A stretch of DNA of 7,295 bases from Xanthobacteraceae bacterium (GCA_030043175.1 JASHYD010000695.1:1-7295), one strand, 5' to 3'; positions 1 to 5,248 are shown, counted from the first letter of the stretch. Program-made: numbers and translations. The notes: generated from the letters alone by a model not told the origin.

Positions 1-14
1 AGTTTTCTTGAGCT

Positions 15-527
15 ATGCCGCGCAAGCACACCGCAAGCTTCATCCTTGAATTGCCAATGAAGACGGATCCCGCAAATGAACGGGCATGCGCCATTATCCT
101 GGATGCTGGCCGCAATATCGGTAACGCCGTGCTTGACGAAGGACTGCGCCGTCTCGATTTGATGCGTGAATCGAGAGCATACCGTGCTGCTCGGAAGATG
201 TCGCGAGGTGAACCGCGGTCCCCCGAGCGCAAAGCCAGAGCGAACGAATTCAAGCGGCTGTTCGAGGCGTTTGGATTTACCGGGCATGCGCTCCAGAAGT
301 TCGCCCAGGGATGTCGGGATAAATGCTGGATCAGGGACCACCTTCCCGGTCACGTTGCCCAAACGGCGGCCACGCGGGCCTTTAATGCAATCCTGCAATA
401 TGCATTTGGCAAGCGTGGGCGCCCCAAGTTCAGGCGCCGGGATCGGTACAATTCCTTTGAAAGCAAGGAAGCCAGGTCCACCATCATCTGGCGCGACGGC
501 GCCGTGCGGATCGCAGGGAATTCGTGA
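15..527 (+). pseudogene. TnpB (IS605/IS1341-type) N-terminal fragment
   Basis: This open frame of 170 residues reads like the N-terminal third of a TnpB protein, the RNA-guided nuclease/accessory protein of IS200/IS605 elements, usually about 370-420 residues long. Family-like features are the early segment L-D-A-G-R-N-I-G-N-A-V-L at residues 29-40, the stretch ALQKFAQGCRD in the middle, the basic segment GKRGRPKFR at 132-140 followed by N-S-F-E (146-149), and IIWRDGAV at 157-164. Similarity stops right after that point and the frame ends at TGA 525-527, inside sequence belonging to a different gene. The whole RuvC-like nuclease domain and zinc finger are missing, so it cannot be active. The ATG at 15 lies near the left window edge with only a weak upstream AG-rich signal. 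TnpB family identity is from recalled family patterns; truncation is seen directly. Confidence 0.72.
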
Positions 528-604
528 TCAACCGCAGGACCGCCAAGACGCTCGGGCTGGAGATTCCTGTGGTGCTGAGGGTGTCCGCCGATCTAATTGA
601 CTGA
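518..604 (+). pseudogene. C-terminal remnant of an ABC substrate-binding protein
   Basis: In the frame offset from the TnpB fragment, codons 518-601 read E-F-V-I-N-R-R-T-A-K-T-L-G-L-E-I-P and end with V-S-A-D-L-I-D before TGA 602-604. This closely matches the C-terminal signature of the ABC_sub_bind family (Pfam PF04392 type), typically F-E-L-V-I-N-L-K-T-A-K-A-L-G-L then P-P-x-L-L-A-R-A-D-E-V-I-E. These are periplasmic substrate-binding proteins of about 320 residues, very abundant in Bradyrhizobium. Only about 28 residues remain, with no start and no ligand-binding domain, so this is debris. It abuts the truncated TnpB, which suggests deletion or insertion joined the two. Confidence 0.7.
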
Positions 605-716
605 CAAATCGCGGCGCTCTGGGATGCTGTTTTCGTTTGTGGACCCGTGACCTCCGGTCACGGCAGCCGAGGTCGACGCCGTCATCGCCAGGAGGAGCTA
701 GCGCCTCCGCGACGGG

Positions 717-722
717 AGGAGG
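717..722 (+). promoter_or_regulatory. Strong ribosome binding site for the 57-residue gene
   Basis: A perfect AGGAGG lies nine bases before the ATG at 732. It is one of the clearest ribosome binding sites in the window and supports the choice of that start. Confidence 0.7.
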
Positions 723-731
723 TTTGGGCAA

Positions 732-905
732 ATGTGGGAGGAAAGACTTCTCACCCTTGCGAGGGAGGCGCGAGAACGCGCCGAAGAGGTGTTGACCCGA
801 GCCGAGACCTTCCAGGATGCGCATGCCAAGCAAAAGATGCGCGAAATCGCTGCCGAATACGAGAAATTAGCGGAGCGACTTGAACAAGCGGCAGCCGAGA
901 CGTAG
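732..905 (+). CDS. Small charged alpha-helical protein (57 aa), unknown function
   Basis: A 57-codon gene begins MWEERLLTLAREARERAEEV and ends LEQAAAET before TAG 903-905. The composition is dominated by Glu, Ala, Arg, Lys and Leu with heptad-like spacing of Leu/Ile/Val, so it should fold as one or two amphipathic helices, possibly a helical hairpin or coiled coil. It has no signal peptide, membrane segment or cysteine and is probably cytoplasmic. A perfect AGGAGG nine bases upstream and GC-biased third positions support real expression. I associate very similar proteins of this length (containing RAEEVLTRAETF and MREIAA-YE-LA-RLE) with many Bradyrhizobium genomes, often in several copies and without known function; that is memory, not a search. 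It has no obvious partner: upstream is transposon debris and downstream is a gap of over 200 bases. Confidence 0.75.
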   Translation: MWEERLLTLAREARERAEEVLTRAETFQDAHAKQKMREIAAEYEKLAERLEQAAAET

Positions 906-1133
906 GCAAATCGGCTTGCCGCTTTGCTCGGGCAGCGTGGCTGCAGTCGCCACTCATGTCGGCAAATGCCCCGGATCGGCAAACGGCGACTGCCGAGCTG
1001 CAGCCGGAGCCAGTGCCGGACCCACCCAGAAGGTCGCGAGCATGCGGCCAGCTCGACGGCGACGGGCAAGTTGAGATCATGGTCGGTCATGGCATCAGCC
1101 GCACAGTCGGGCGAGGTTCATGGGACACGGTCA
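906..1133. other. Gap with no convincing gene
   Basis: The spacer between the 57-residue gene and the convergent membrane-protein gene is GC-rich. A plus-strand frame starting at ATG 956 (M-S-A-N-A-P-D-R-Q) has GC-biased third positions up to about 1150 but has no ribosome binding site and then runs antisense through the membrane-protein gene to 1273. It may be a worn gene end rather than a live gene. A weak 5-bp stem (905-909 with 916-920) follows the stop of the 57-residue gene, without a T-run. Confidence 0.4.
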
Positions 1134-1382
1134 TCAGATCAGGGGCGATTGCTTTAAAGCCTCATTTATCAAAACTATCAGAACCAACAGGAGGGCAATC
1201 AGAACAGCAGCCCATGGCGGCCCGCTCCACAGGATCGAAAATAGTGCGATACCAAGAAGAACGGCCGCGATGACAAATACAGAAATCCAAAATACGTTAC
1301 ATAACGTTCGTTTTAATGCGTTCTCGGCCTGCTCTGGCGTCCAATTGTTACGCATACTCGCACGCACGCTAGCCACCCTCAC
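1134..1382 (-). CDS. Small two-helix inner-membrane protein (82 aa)
   Basis: The predicted protein has a hydrophilic N-terminus (residues 1-27, containing N-N-W-T-P-E-Q-A-E-N-A-L-K-R) and two strongly hydrophobic segments, about residues 29-52 and 56-73, joined by a tight S-G-P-P turn and closed by a short polar tail. This predicts a helical hairpin in the cytoplasmic membrane with both ends probably inside. The start at 1382 is GTG with GGGGAGG four bases upstream, a slightly short spacing; an internal ATG at 1355 would give 73 residues but lacks a well-placed binding site. Function is unknown and I recognise no family. It stands alone, convergent with the 57-residue gene and followed 362 bases upstream by the XRE gene on the same strand, too far for obvious coupling. 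Confidence 0.65.
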   Translation of the reverse strand: MRVASVRASMRNNWTPEQAENALKRTLCNVFWISVFVIAAVLLGIALFSILWSGPPWAAVLIALLLVLIVLINEALKQSPLI

Positions 1383-1398
1383 GCTTCCTCCCCGAGCC

Positions 1399-1417
1399 GG
1401 TCGCGCGATGCGCGACC
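1399..1417. repeat. Perfect hairpin upstream of the membrane-protein gene
   Basis: GGTCGCGC and its exact complement GCGCGACC are separated by GAT. A bulged CGA/TCG pairing can extend the stem outward. It lies 17 bases upstream of the GTG at 1382. No T-run follows on either strand, so it is not a classical intrinsic terminator; a leader structure or palindromic repeat is possible. Confidence 0.5.
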
Positions 1418-1579
1418 TCGCCGTCAGTCACGAACGACGAACGGCCGCTCTAATTCCCACCCGCTTATGATGCGGGTTGAGGACCCAGTTAAGAGCGTAG
1501 CATCCCATTCGCAGCGATGCATGCCATCTCTCCGTCTGAGCCACTTCGCCGCACGCACACTAGCTGCGGCTTTGGCGCC

Positions 1580-1604
1580 GCGGCCGGCGCGGCTTGCCGG
1601 CCGC
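1580..1604. repeat. GC-rich 9-bp hairpin downstream of the XRE gene
   Basis: GCGGCCGGC and its exact complement GCCGGCCGC flank a seven-base loop. It lies about 140 bases past the stop of the minus-strand XRE gene. Stability would be high, but no T-run follows on the minus strand, so it could only act as a Rho-assisted terminator or 3' end protector. Confidence 0.5.
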
Positions 1605-1744
1605 TGTCCGGCCCTGCATGTATGCCACCGCAAAAACCAAACGATCGGCCCACCATGGACAACGATAATTGCGGCCAGCTTTTCCGCGTCGATAGCCCAG
1701 CTTCCAACTGACAGTTTGACGGATATTTCGGAGCCGCTCTGGAA

Positions 1745-2065
1745 TCATGTCTTGCTGCCCTTCGGCGGCCGGCCGGTCAGCATTGAGGCCGACTTGGCCT
1801 GCTTGCGCGAGGCCGGCTTGTCGGGAGCAGGACGTTTGGCGACGCCCGGACGAAGCCGAACACCCGACGACTCCTCGTTGAGGAATTCCACCCCGGCTGA
1901 TTCGAAGGCGCGCCGCATAGCAGCGAGGTTGTTCCCAATCGGCGTGCGCCGACACGCCTCAAAATCCTTAACAGTTGAAAGGCTTACGCTGGCTTCGCTT
2001 GCCAAGCGATGTTGAGTCCAGTCGAGAATTCCCCTCGCTCCTCGGGATTGGGCCGGTGTGATCAT
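1745..2065 (-). CDS. XRE-family helix-turn-helix transcriptional regulator
   Basis: A 106-residue protein starting M-I-T-P-A-Q-S-R-G-A-R. Residues about 6-60 form a Cro/C1-type DNA-binding domain: A-R-G-I-L-D-W-T-Q-H-R-L-A is helices 1-2, and S-L-S-T-V-K-D-F-E-A the recognition-helix region, followed by the R-R-T-P-I-G-N-N-L-A-A-M-R-R-A-F-E-S-A-G-V-E-F-L block typical of a large rhizobial subgroup of single-domain XRE regulators. Those are usually about 75-90 residues; here a Pro/Lys/Arg-rich tail (about residues 72-106) extends the protein and may be disordered or add nonspecific DNA contact. There is no ligand domain. No clear ribosome binding site precedes the ATG. A perfect inverted repeat containing a -35-like TTGACA sits 29-51 bases upstream, suggesting autoregulation. 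No divergent neighbour gene is apparent. Confidence 0.85.
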   Translation of the reverse strand: MITPAQSRGARGILDWTQHRLASEASVSLSTVKDFEACRRTPIGNNLAAMRRAFESAGVEFLNEESSGVRLRPGVAKRPAPDKPASRKQAKSASMLTGRPPKGSKT

Positions 2066-2071
2066 ACTCGC

Positions 2072-2100
2072 TTTGTGGAAACGTTTTTCGGCGATGTCAA
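2072..2100 (-). promoter_or_regulatory. Possible XRE promoter with TTGACA in the operator
   Basis: Read on the minus strand, TTGACA occupies 2100-2095, followed by a 17-base spacer and a poor -10 hexamer CACAAA at 2077-2072. The perfect -35 and correct spacing support a promoter, but the -10 is weak and transcription would start almost at the ATG, giving a very short leader. Confidence 0.4.
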
Positions 2101-2116
2101 CTTTTTAAGTTGACAT
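2094..2116. promoter_or_regulatory. Perfect 23-bp palindrome, likely XRE operator
   Basis: ATGTCAACTT is separated by TTT from its exact complement AAGTTGACAT. The site starts 29 bases upstream of the XRE start codon. Each arm contains TTGACA pointing outward, so a bound dimer would cover potential -35 boxes on both strands. A further G-TTGACA half-site lies at 2155-2161. Size, symmetry and place fit an XRE dimer operator. Confidence 0.6.
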
Positions 2117-2125
2117 GAACACATC

Positions 2126-2142
2126 AGCTAATAAAGCTAATA
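2126..2142. repeat. Tandem 8-base direct repeat AGCTAATA
   Basis: AGCTAATA occurs at 2126-2133 and again at 2135-2142, one base apart, between the palindrome and the distal GTTGACA half-site. The nine-base period is close to one helical turn, so paired contacts on the same DNA face are conceivable, but the short length also allows chance. Confidence 0.35.
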
Positions 2143-2351
2143 TCGTCTAATTTCGTTGACACAGCTACCGCAGATAACGGACAAGTGACTCCAACAGGCC
2201 AAGCTCGTGCTGTCTGAAATGGTGGTTGGGGACTCCCTCGTTGCGAGCTAGCGCTGATCCCAGTTGCGGGCGCGGCAGAACTGCTCGACGCCTTGGCCGA
2301 CGCCGCGTTCCGACCATTGCCATCCTTGCGCAGTTAGGGATGTTTATTCTC

Positions 2352-2627
2352 TCAGCGCGAAATTGGCGGCCGGCCCTTAGCGCCTGGTTTGGCTGCGAGG
2401 CTTGCTTTACGGGCGACACAATCGTTGAACACTGCCGCTTGGGCTTCGGTATGGAAATACCATCTGCGGAGCGTGCCGCCTGTGGACTGTACTTTATGAG
2501 TGTAACTCGGGTCGGGCTGTAATCCGAGTTCTTTCACGCACTCGGCAAAGTTCTTGCGGTAATCTTGCGCCGACGCTGGGCGGACCGCCATGACTGCGAA
2601 AGCCAGTGCAAAGCAAATTTTGTGCAT
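2352..2627 (-). CDS. Small exported protein with two cysteines (91 aa)
   Basis: The N-terminus MHKICFALAFAVMAVRPASA is a classical Sec signal peptide with likely cleavage after A-S-A (residue 20), giving a mature periplasmic protein of about 71 residues that starts Q-D-Y-R-K-N-F-A-E-C. The mature part holds two cysteines, C30 and C70, which could form a disulfide, and a W-Y-F-H aromatic block (56-59). It ends in a basic Lys/Pro-rich tail. No lipobox is present. GGGAGGGAG directly upstream of the ATG is a strong ribosome binding site. The fold (F-A-E-C-V-K-E-L-G and V-F-N-D-C-V) resembles small secreted hypothetical proteins I remember from Bradyrhizobium; function is unknown. It is a single gene with a perfect CRP-type site upstream, so expression may respond to a CRP/FNR-family regulator. 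Confidence 0.75.
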   Translation of the reverse strand: MHKICFALAFAVMAVRPASAQDYRKNFAECVKELGLQPDPSYTHKVQSTGGTLRRWYFHTEAQAAVFNDCVARKASLAAKPGAKGRPPISR

Positions 2628-2647
2628 CGCTCCCTCCCAACCAATGT

Positions 2648-2670
2648 GGGGCTAATGCTAAAAATGCCCC
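2648..2670. repeat. Leader stem-loop before the exported-protein gene
   Basis: GGGGC (2648-2652) can pair with GCCCC (2666-2670) around a 13-base AT-rich loop. On the minus-strand transcript it would lie just before the ribosome binding site of the 2627 gene and could affect translation. The stem is short, so this is tentative. Confidence 0.3.
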
Positions 2671-2687
2671 TGGCTGGGAGACAACGC

Positions 2688-2703
2688 TGTGAGCTGGATC
2701 ACA
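2688..2703. promoter_or_regulatory. Perfect CRP-type site TGTGA-N6-TCACA
   Basis: The sequence TGTGAGCTGGATCACA is an exact match to the TGTGA-N6-TCACA core of enterobacterial CRP sites. Its centre is about 68 bases upstream of the minus-strand start at 2627, a reasonable position for an activator. Alphaproteobacterial CRP relatives often prefer variants (for example TTGAT-N4-ATCAA for FNR/FixK), so the responding regulator cannot be named. Confidence 0.5.
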
Positions 2704-3255
2704 CTGCCTACTCAAAATATTGATCGCCGGGGGATCTGAAACAGCGGGATTAATTCGCTGGCTCAAAGCGGCGATTTGCCGACTTATTGGGAGCGCCGCC
2801 AAAACAGCCCGGCAAAGCCACTGAAAACAAAACAAGAATATGTTGCAATGAAATCGTGGAATTCGCGACCTGAAAACAGGCGGCTGCGAAGTGTAGCCAC
2901 CTGATATCATTGCGGAATTTTTGGTAGCTGATTAGCGGTCCGAACCCCGACACGCGGATTATGACGGCGGGTGTTGCAATTCTTACCTTATTTTCAGCAT
3001 GTTACATTGCACATTGGGAGATGTACGCCACTAGAATGTGCAACGGGAAGCGATCGAATCCATGTGCGGTTCCCCGCCTTCCGACCACTGATCTTTAGAG
3101 GGTGGTTGGTCTGTTTACCTGGACGCATGAGTGCCTGTGCTAGAAAACTAAGTTCGAATGGCTGCGGCCGCGGGAGTAGCAAGTAAAAATCAAGTCAAAT
3201 GATTAGAGTAATAATTCTCGGGATAGTTCTCCGCATAGCTAGCTACCTCGCTGGT
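2704..3255. other. Long AT-richer stretch without a gene
   Basis: About 550 bases follow the CRP-type site with no convincing coding frame. Open frames on both strands are short (67-71 codons), lack ribosome binding sites and do not read like proteins I recognise. Base composition becomes more AT-rich towards 3180-3400. A 10-bp palindrome TAGCTAGCTA lies at 3236-3245. I see no nod, tts or FixK box that matches well. Confidence 0.45.
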
Positions 3256-3272
3256 TTTGTAGTTTCTACAAA
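3256..3272. repeat. Inverted repeat TTTGTAG / CTACAAA
   Basis: TTTGTAG and its exact complement CTACAAA flank a TTT loop. It contains a TTGTA and a TACAA half-site, the same pentamers that recur in the promoter region at 3349-3389, about 85 bases downstream. Either a hairpin or a dimer-binding site. Confidence 0.45.
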
Positions 3273-3340
3273 TATCTCACAAATTTTAGGATGCTACGGA
3301 AGGTAGACGACAGTCTAATTCTCTCCTATCTGAGAAATGC

Positions 3341-3369
3341 TTGACAATCTTGTACAAATTATCTTCAAT
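3341..3369 (+). promoter_or_regulatory. Sigma70-like promoter in front of a gene-free region
   Basis: TTGACA at 3341-3346 is a perfect -35, followed by a 17-base spacer and the -10-like hexamer TTCAAT at 3364-3369; TATAAA at 3371-3376 is a better -10 but badly spaced. The region is strikingly AT-rich. No open reading frame follows before the terminator at 3409-3463. Confidence 0.45.
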
Positions 3370-3389
3370 ATATAAATATTGCCTACAAG
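3349..3389. repeat. Nested inverted repeats over the promoter
   Basis: CTTGTA (3349-3354) pairs with TACAAG (3384-3389), and inside lies CAATAT (3366-3371) with ATATTG (3376-3381) around ATAA. The outer left arm belongs to the self-complementary TTGTACAA (3350-3357). These overlap the promoter spacer, -10 and start region, as expected for operator sites. Confidence 0.4.
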
Positions 3390-3463
3390 TATTGCGCTCC
3401 TTACACTAGCGGCGTCCGGGTAAGTACGCTATCCCAAGCAAACCTGGCGCCGCCTTTTTCTTT
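3376..3463 (+). ncRNA. Candidate small RNA, about 90 nt
   Basis: A sigma70-like promoter (3341-3369) and a strong intrinsic terminator (3409-3463) enclose a short transcribed stretch with no coding frame. If transcription starts about seven bases after the -10, the RNA would run from about 3376 to 3463: a mostly unstructured 5' part of roughly 33 bases containing G-C-G-C-T-C-C-T-T-A-C, then the terminator stem-loop with a 20-base loop. That layout (single-stranded seed region plus terminator hairpin with a U-tract) is typical of Hfq-dependent trans-acting RNAs. I do not recognise a known Rfam family. The terminator could instead serve some longer unseen transcript, and the start site is inferred. 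Confidence 0.5.
3409..3463 (+). terminator. Strong intrinsic terminator, plus strand
   Basis: GCGGCG (3409-3414) pairs with CGCCGC (3448-3453); after one bulged T the stem continues for six more pairs (3416-3421 with 3442-3447, including one G-U). The 12-bp stem closes a 20-base loop and is followed by CTTTTTCTTT. The T-run is on the plus strand only, so it terminates plus-strand transcription, not the minus-strand gene ending at 3488. Confidence 0.75.
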
Positions 3464-3487
3464 AGAAAGTCGCAATTCTTGAAATTT

Positions 3488-3748
3488 TTATCTCGGACGA
3501 CGGTTTAGATATGCGCGATAGTAGAGTTCCACCGTCTTTTCAAAGCTGAGGCCATGAGCCCGATTGGGGACAATAAAGTATTGCCGCTCTTTCCTTTCGC
3601 CCGAAATCCGTGACAAAAAGTCGCCTTGAAGCGGCTCACGTCGAGAAAACGTAGCGGTGCTGCGAGGGCCTGCCGTGATCTGCCGAACAAGAAGACGATT
3701 CGCGTCGGCCAGCGCGCATTGTGGCAATAGTTCTGAGCTCCGGGCCAT
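3488..3748 (-). CDS. Unidentified small protein (86 aa)
   Basis: The frame starts M-A-R-S-S-E-L-L-P-Q and ends with a natural-looking block, E-R-K-E-R-Q-Y-F-I-V-P-N-R-A, then F-E-K-T-V-E-L-Y-Y-R-A-Y-L-N-R-R-P-R. The protein is basic and soluble, has one cysteine (near residue 11) and shows no signal peptide or membrane segment. Codon choice is only mildly GC-biased, as in other accessory genes. No ribosome binding site precedes the ATG. A different frame starting at ATG 3797, three bases after the stop of the upstream 47-residue gene, reads M-P-K-Q-D-A-P-S-A-S-A-R-A-P-S and looks like a natural N-terminus, so this gene may really begin there with a frameshift near 3730-3760. Function unknown; I recognise no family. 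Confidence 0.45.
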   Translation of the reverse strand: MARSSELLPQCALADANRLLVRQITAGPRSTATFSRREPLQGDFLSRISGERKERQYFIVPNRAHGLSFEKTVELYYRAYLNRRPR

Positions 3749-3800
3749 GATGCGACGGCGCCCGCGCCGAAGCCGATGGCGCGTCCTGTTTTGGCATGCC

Positions 3801-3944
3801 CTATCGCTTCGCAGCGTTCCCTCGCCGCGGCGGCATCCGTAACAATTCCGCCGGCTCGATCTCCAGCCCCACCCAGGTCTTGAGGAACTCGAATTCAGGC
3901 CATCTCAGCGCAAATAATGAGTGGCGCGGCTCCCGGGACATCAT
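3801..3944 (-). CDS. Small protein (47 aa), unknown function
   Basis: A 47-codon frame starts M-M-S-R-E-P-R-H-S-L-F-A-L-R-W-P-E-F-E-F and continues L-K-T-W-V-G-L-E-I-E-P-A-E-L-L-R-M, ending G-N-A-A-K-R before TAG at 3803-3801. Third codon positions are very GC-rich from about residue 17 onward, a strong coding sign here. The N-terminus is basic, the middle amphipathic with two tryptophans, the end basic again. There is no signal peptide or cysteine. The start codon is ATG at 3944 or the next one at 3941; AAGAG immediately precedes it, a weak and closely spaced binding site. It stands 53 bases upstream of the 3748 start on the same strand, so the two may share a transcript. I do not recognise its family with confidence. 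Confidence 0.5.
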   Translation of the reverse strand: MMSREPRHSLFALRWPEFEFLKTWVGLEIEPAELLRMPPRRGNAAKR

Positions 3945-4044
3945 CTCTTACATCTGCCTTCGTGGCTGTTTCGACCCGCGTCGAGCTCCTACGCGCATGG
4001 TGCAGCCGGCGACTAGCTTCTCCACAAACTTTGTAACTGGAACC

Positions 4045-4056
4045 GAAACCTGTTTC
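4045..4056. repeat. Short inverted repeat upstream of the 4101 gene
   Basis: GAAAC and GTTTC flank CT, 45 bases before the ATG at 4101. Position suits an operator, but a 5-bp arm is easily chance. Confidence 0.2.
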
Positions 4057-4100
4057 ACGCTCAGAGGTTATAGGCGGGGAGAACAAAGGGACAGGGATAA

Positions 4101-4331
4101 ATGAATAAGACCTTAGCTGTGAGCGTCATCGTTGCGGCCAGCGCGTTTGCGATCGCAACTGCCGCCAACGCCCAAACAAGGTTTTACCGCTCGGGAAGAA
4201 CTTTCTACCCCTTGCCTCCGCCGAGCGCTCCAGGTTGGCGCGAGACCCCCATGTATGCTCCCGACGCCCCACCCCCTCGCTACTACAACAATCCTGGCCT
4301 CCCGGATTTTCAGCTGGGGTCACGGGGCTGA
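4101..4331 (+). CDS. Small exported Pro/Tyr-rich protein (76 aa)
   Basis: The N-terminus MNKTLAVSVIVAASAFAIAT leads into A-A-N-A-Q, a clean Sec signal peptide with likely cleavage after residue 24 (A-N-A). The mature part of about 52 residues is rich in Pro, Tyr and Arg (P-L-P-P-P-S-A-P, P-P-P-R-Y-Y-N-N-P) and ends F-Q-L-G-S-R-G. It lacks cysteine and a membrane anchor, so it should be periplasmic or secreted and probably largely unstructured. AAGGGA nine bases upstream of the ATG supports the start. Similar short exported proteins ending this way are, as I remember, common in Bradyrhizobium, with no known function. It has no same-strand neighbour close by. Confidence 0.7.
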   Translation: MNKTLAVSVIVAASAFAIATAANAQTRFYRSGRTFYPLPPPSAPGWRETPMYAPDAPPPRYYNNPGLPDFQLGSRG

Positions 4332-4501
4332 GTGTAATCATCGGCCCGTCCAACCGACAATCGAGGGGTTCAAGGTAAAATATCAACCACAGAACGAAAG
4401 CGTCGGCTTTCGCCGGTCCTATCGTCCATCCCGATTTAGCCGCCGCTCCATTTGCGGGTATGCCTTCGCTGCCGCCTGCGTCGTAGAACCGGCGAGCATA
4501 G

Positions 4502-4616
4502 CCTGAGGATCCTCGATTCCCAATCCCGCTCCGCTCCCGTTGCACAGCGATGCTGGCGGGATTGCGGACCTTAAATCCAGACGCGGCACGGGCCGGCTTG
4601 AACGTGCCGTCGACCT
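4502..4616. repeat. Diverged repeat, copy 1
   Basis: The core 4541-4580 matches 5288-5326 at 36 of 40 aligned positions (three mismatches and one gap), sharing GCGGGATTGCGGACCTTA. Weaker similarity (about two-thirds identity) extends to about 4502 on the left and to GTCGACC near 4616 on the right. Read on the minus strand both copies encode K-V-R-N-P-A-(S/T)-I-A-V-Q, so the repeat may derive from coding sequence. Confidence 0.65.
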
Positions 4617-4797
4617 TCGGTCGTTCTTCGAGAAATACACGCCAGACCCGGGGTACGAATTGCGCTCGAAGATACGTCATGGAAGCGATTTAATGCTGCT
4701 TGATCAAGGCCGCGCCTTTGACTCGGACCCGCCTTGGTGGAATGAGCGAGAAATGACTGAGGGACTTTACGGTCTGGGGACTGCGGCCCGGAATTGA
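4540..4797 (+). CDS. Doubtful ORF (85 aa)
   Basis: The frame begins inside repeat copy 1 and continues as F-F-E-K-Y-T-P-D-P-G-Y-E-L-R, then L-L-D-Q-G-R-A-F-D-S-D-P-P-W-W-N-E, which reads passably as protein. The start is TTG in front of H-S-D-A-G-G without a ribosome binding site. Codon bias is weak. It may be the tail of a gene whose beginning was replaced by the repeat, or chance. Confidence 0.2.
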   Translation: MHSDAGGIADLKSRRGTGRLERAVDLRSFFEKYTPDPGYELRSKIRHGSDLMLLDQGRAFDSDPPWWNEREMTEGLYGLGTAARN

Positions 4798-5248
4798 CTG
4801 AAAGAGGCTAGCTGATAACGGCAACCAGCGCGAAGCTTGAGGAGACGAGGCACAACGCGCTCACAAGGCGGATTTATCCGCGCGGCGCCGCGCTGAACAG
4901 GCTCGCTAACGGCGCGCCTCCCAACCTCAAAGGTTTCCATCGCCGAGCAATTGGCAAGCGCACCCCCGAAATCAATTATAGAAGGTCTCCGCGTCTTTCG
5001 AGCTATCCAAGCAGAACACACGAAGTCGCCGTCATCGCGGCGCAGAAGGTGCCGCCGATAAAGCGGCGGCCGCGCTCATGTCACTTCACTGCTGTTGAGG
5101 CCCCGCACTTTCTCGACTGCGAGCGCCAATGATGCGGCCAGTCTCGTTGAAGGTCAGTATGGGAGATTTCCCCTTTTGCATTTTGCTGCGCGTCATCGCT
5201 TCAACGCCATCAGCCGGCTGACTGGGCGGTCCTCATCTGGTGCGCCCG

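Larger units (their letters stand above)
1383..1744. other. Intergenic stretch with two strong hairpins
   Basis: This 362-base stretch between two minus-strand genes contains no frame I trust: the open frames here are short, Arg/Ala/Pro-rich and overlap one another. The only clear structure is two perfect inverted repeats, at 1399-1417 and 1580-1604, listed separately. Confidence 0.45.

Noticed and set aside
905..935. Terminator after the 57-residue gene
   Set aside because: The stem is only five base pairs and no T-run follows.
1467..2015. 182-codon plus-strand open frame
   Set aside because: It is largely antisense to the XRE gene, whose domain is clear; Ser/Arg/Pro-rich composition is typical of a shadow frame.
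2165..2419. Minus-strand open frame downstream of the exported-protein gene
   Set aside because: It overlaps that gene in another frame and lacks a start signal. The end (N-H-H-F-R-Q-H-E-L-G-L-L-E-S-L) looks faintly protein-like but is not enough to call.
3528..3560. tts box-like sequence (type III secretion regulator site)
   Set aside because: Only CTTTTCAAAGCT resembles part of the motif, several fixed positions fail, and it lies inside a coding frame.
4039..4066. EcfG-type general stress promoter (GGAAC element) before the 4101 gene
   Set aside because: GGAAC is present, but the required CGTT-like -10 is absent at 16-17 bases.
4126..4680. 184-codon minus-strand open frame
   Set aside because: It runs antisense through the well-supported exported-protein gene at 4101-4331, has no ribosome binding site, and its later half reads like a shadow. 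Only the part within the repeat shows similarity to the second copy.
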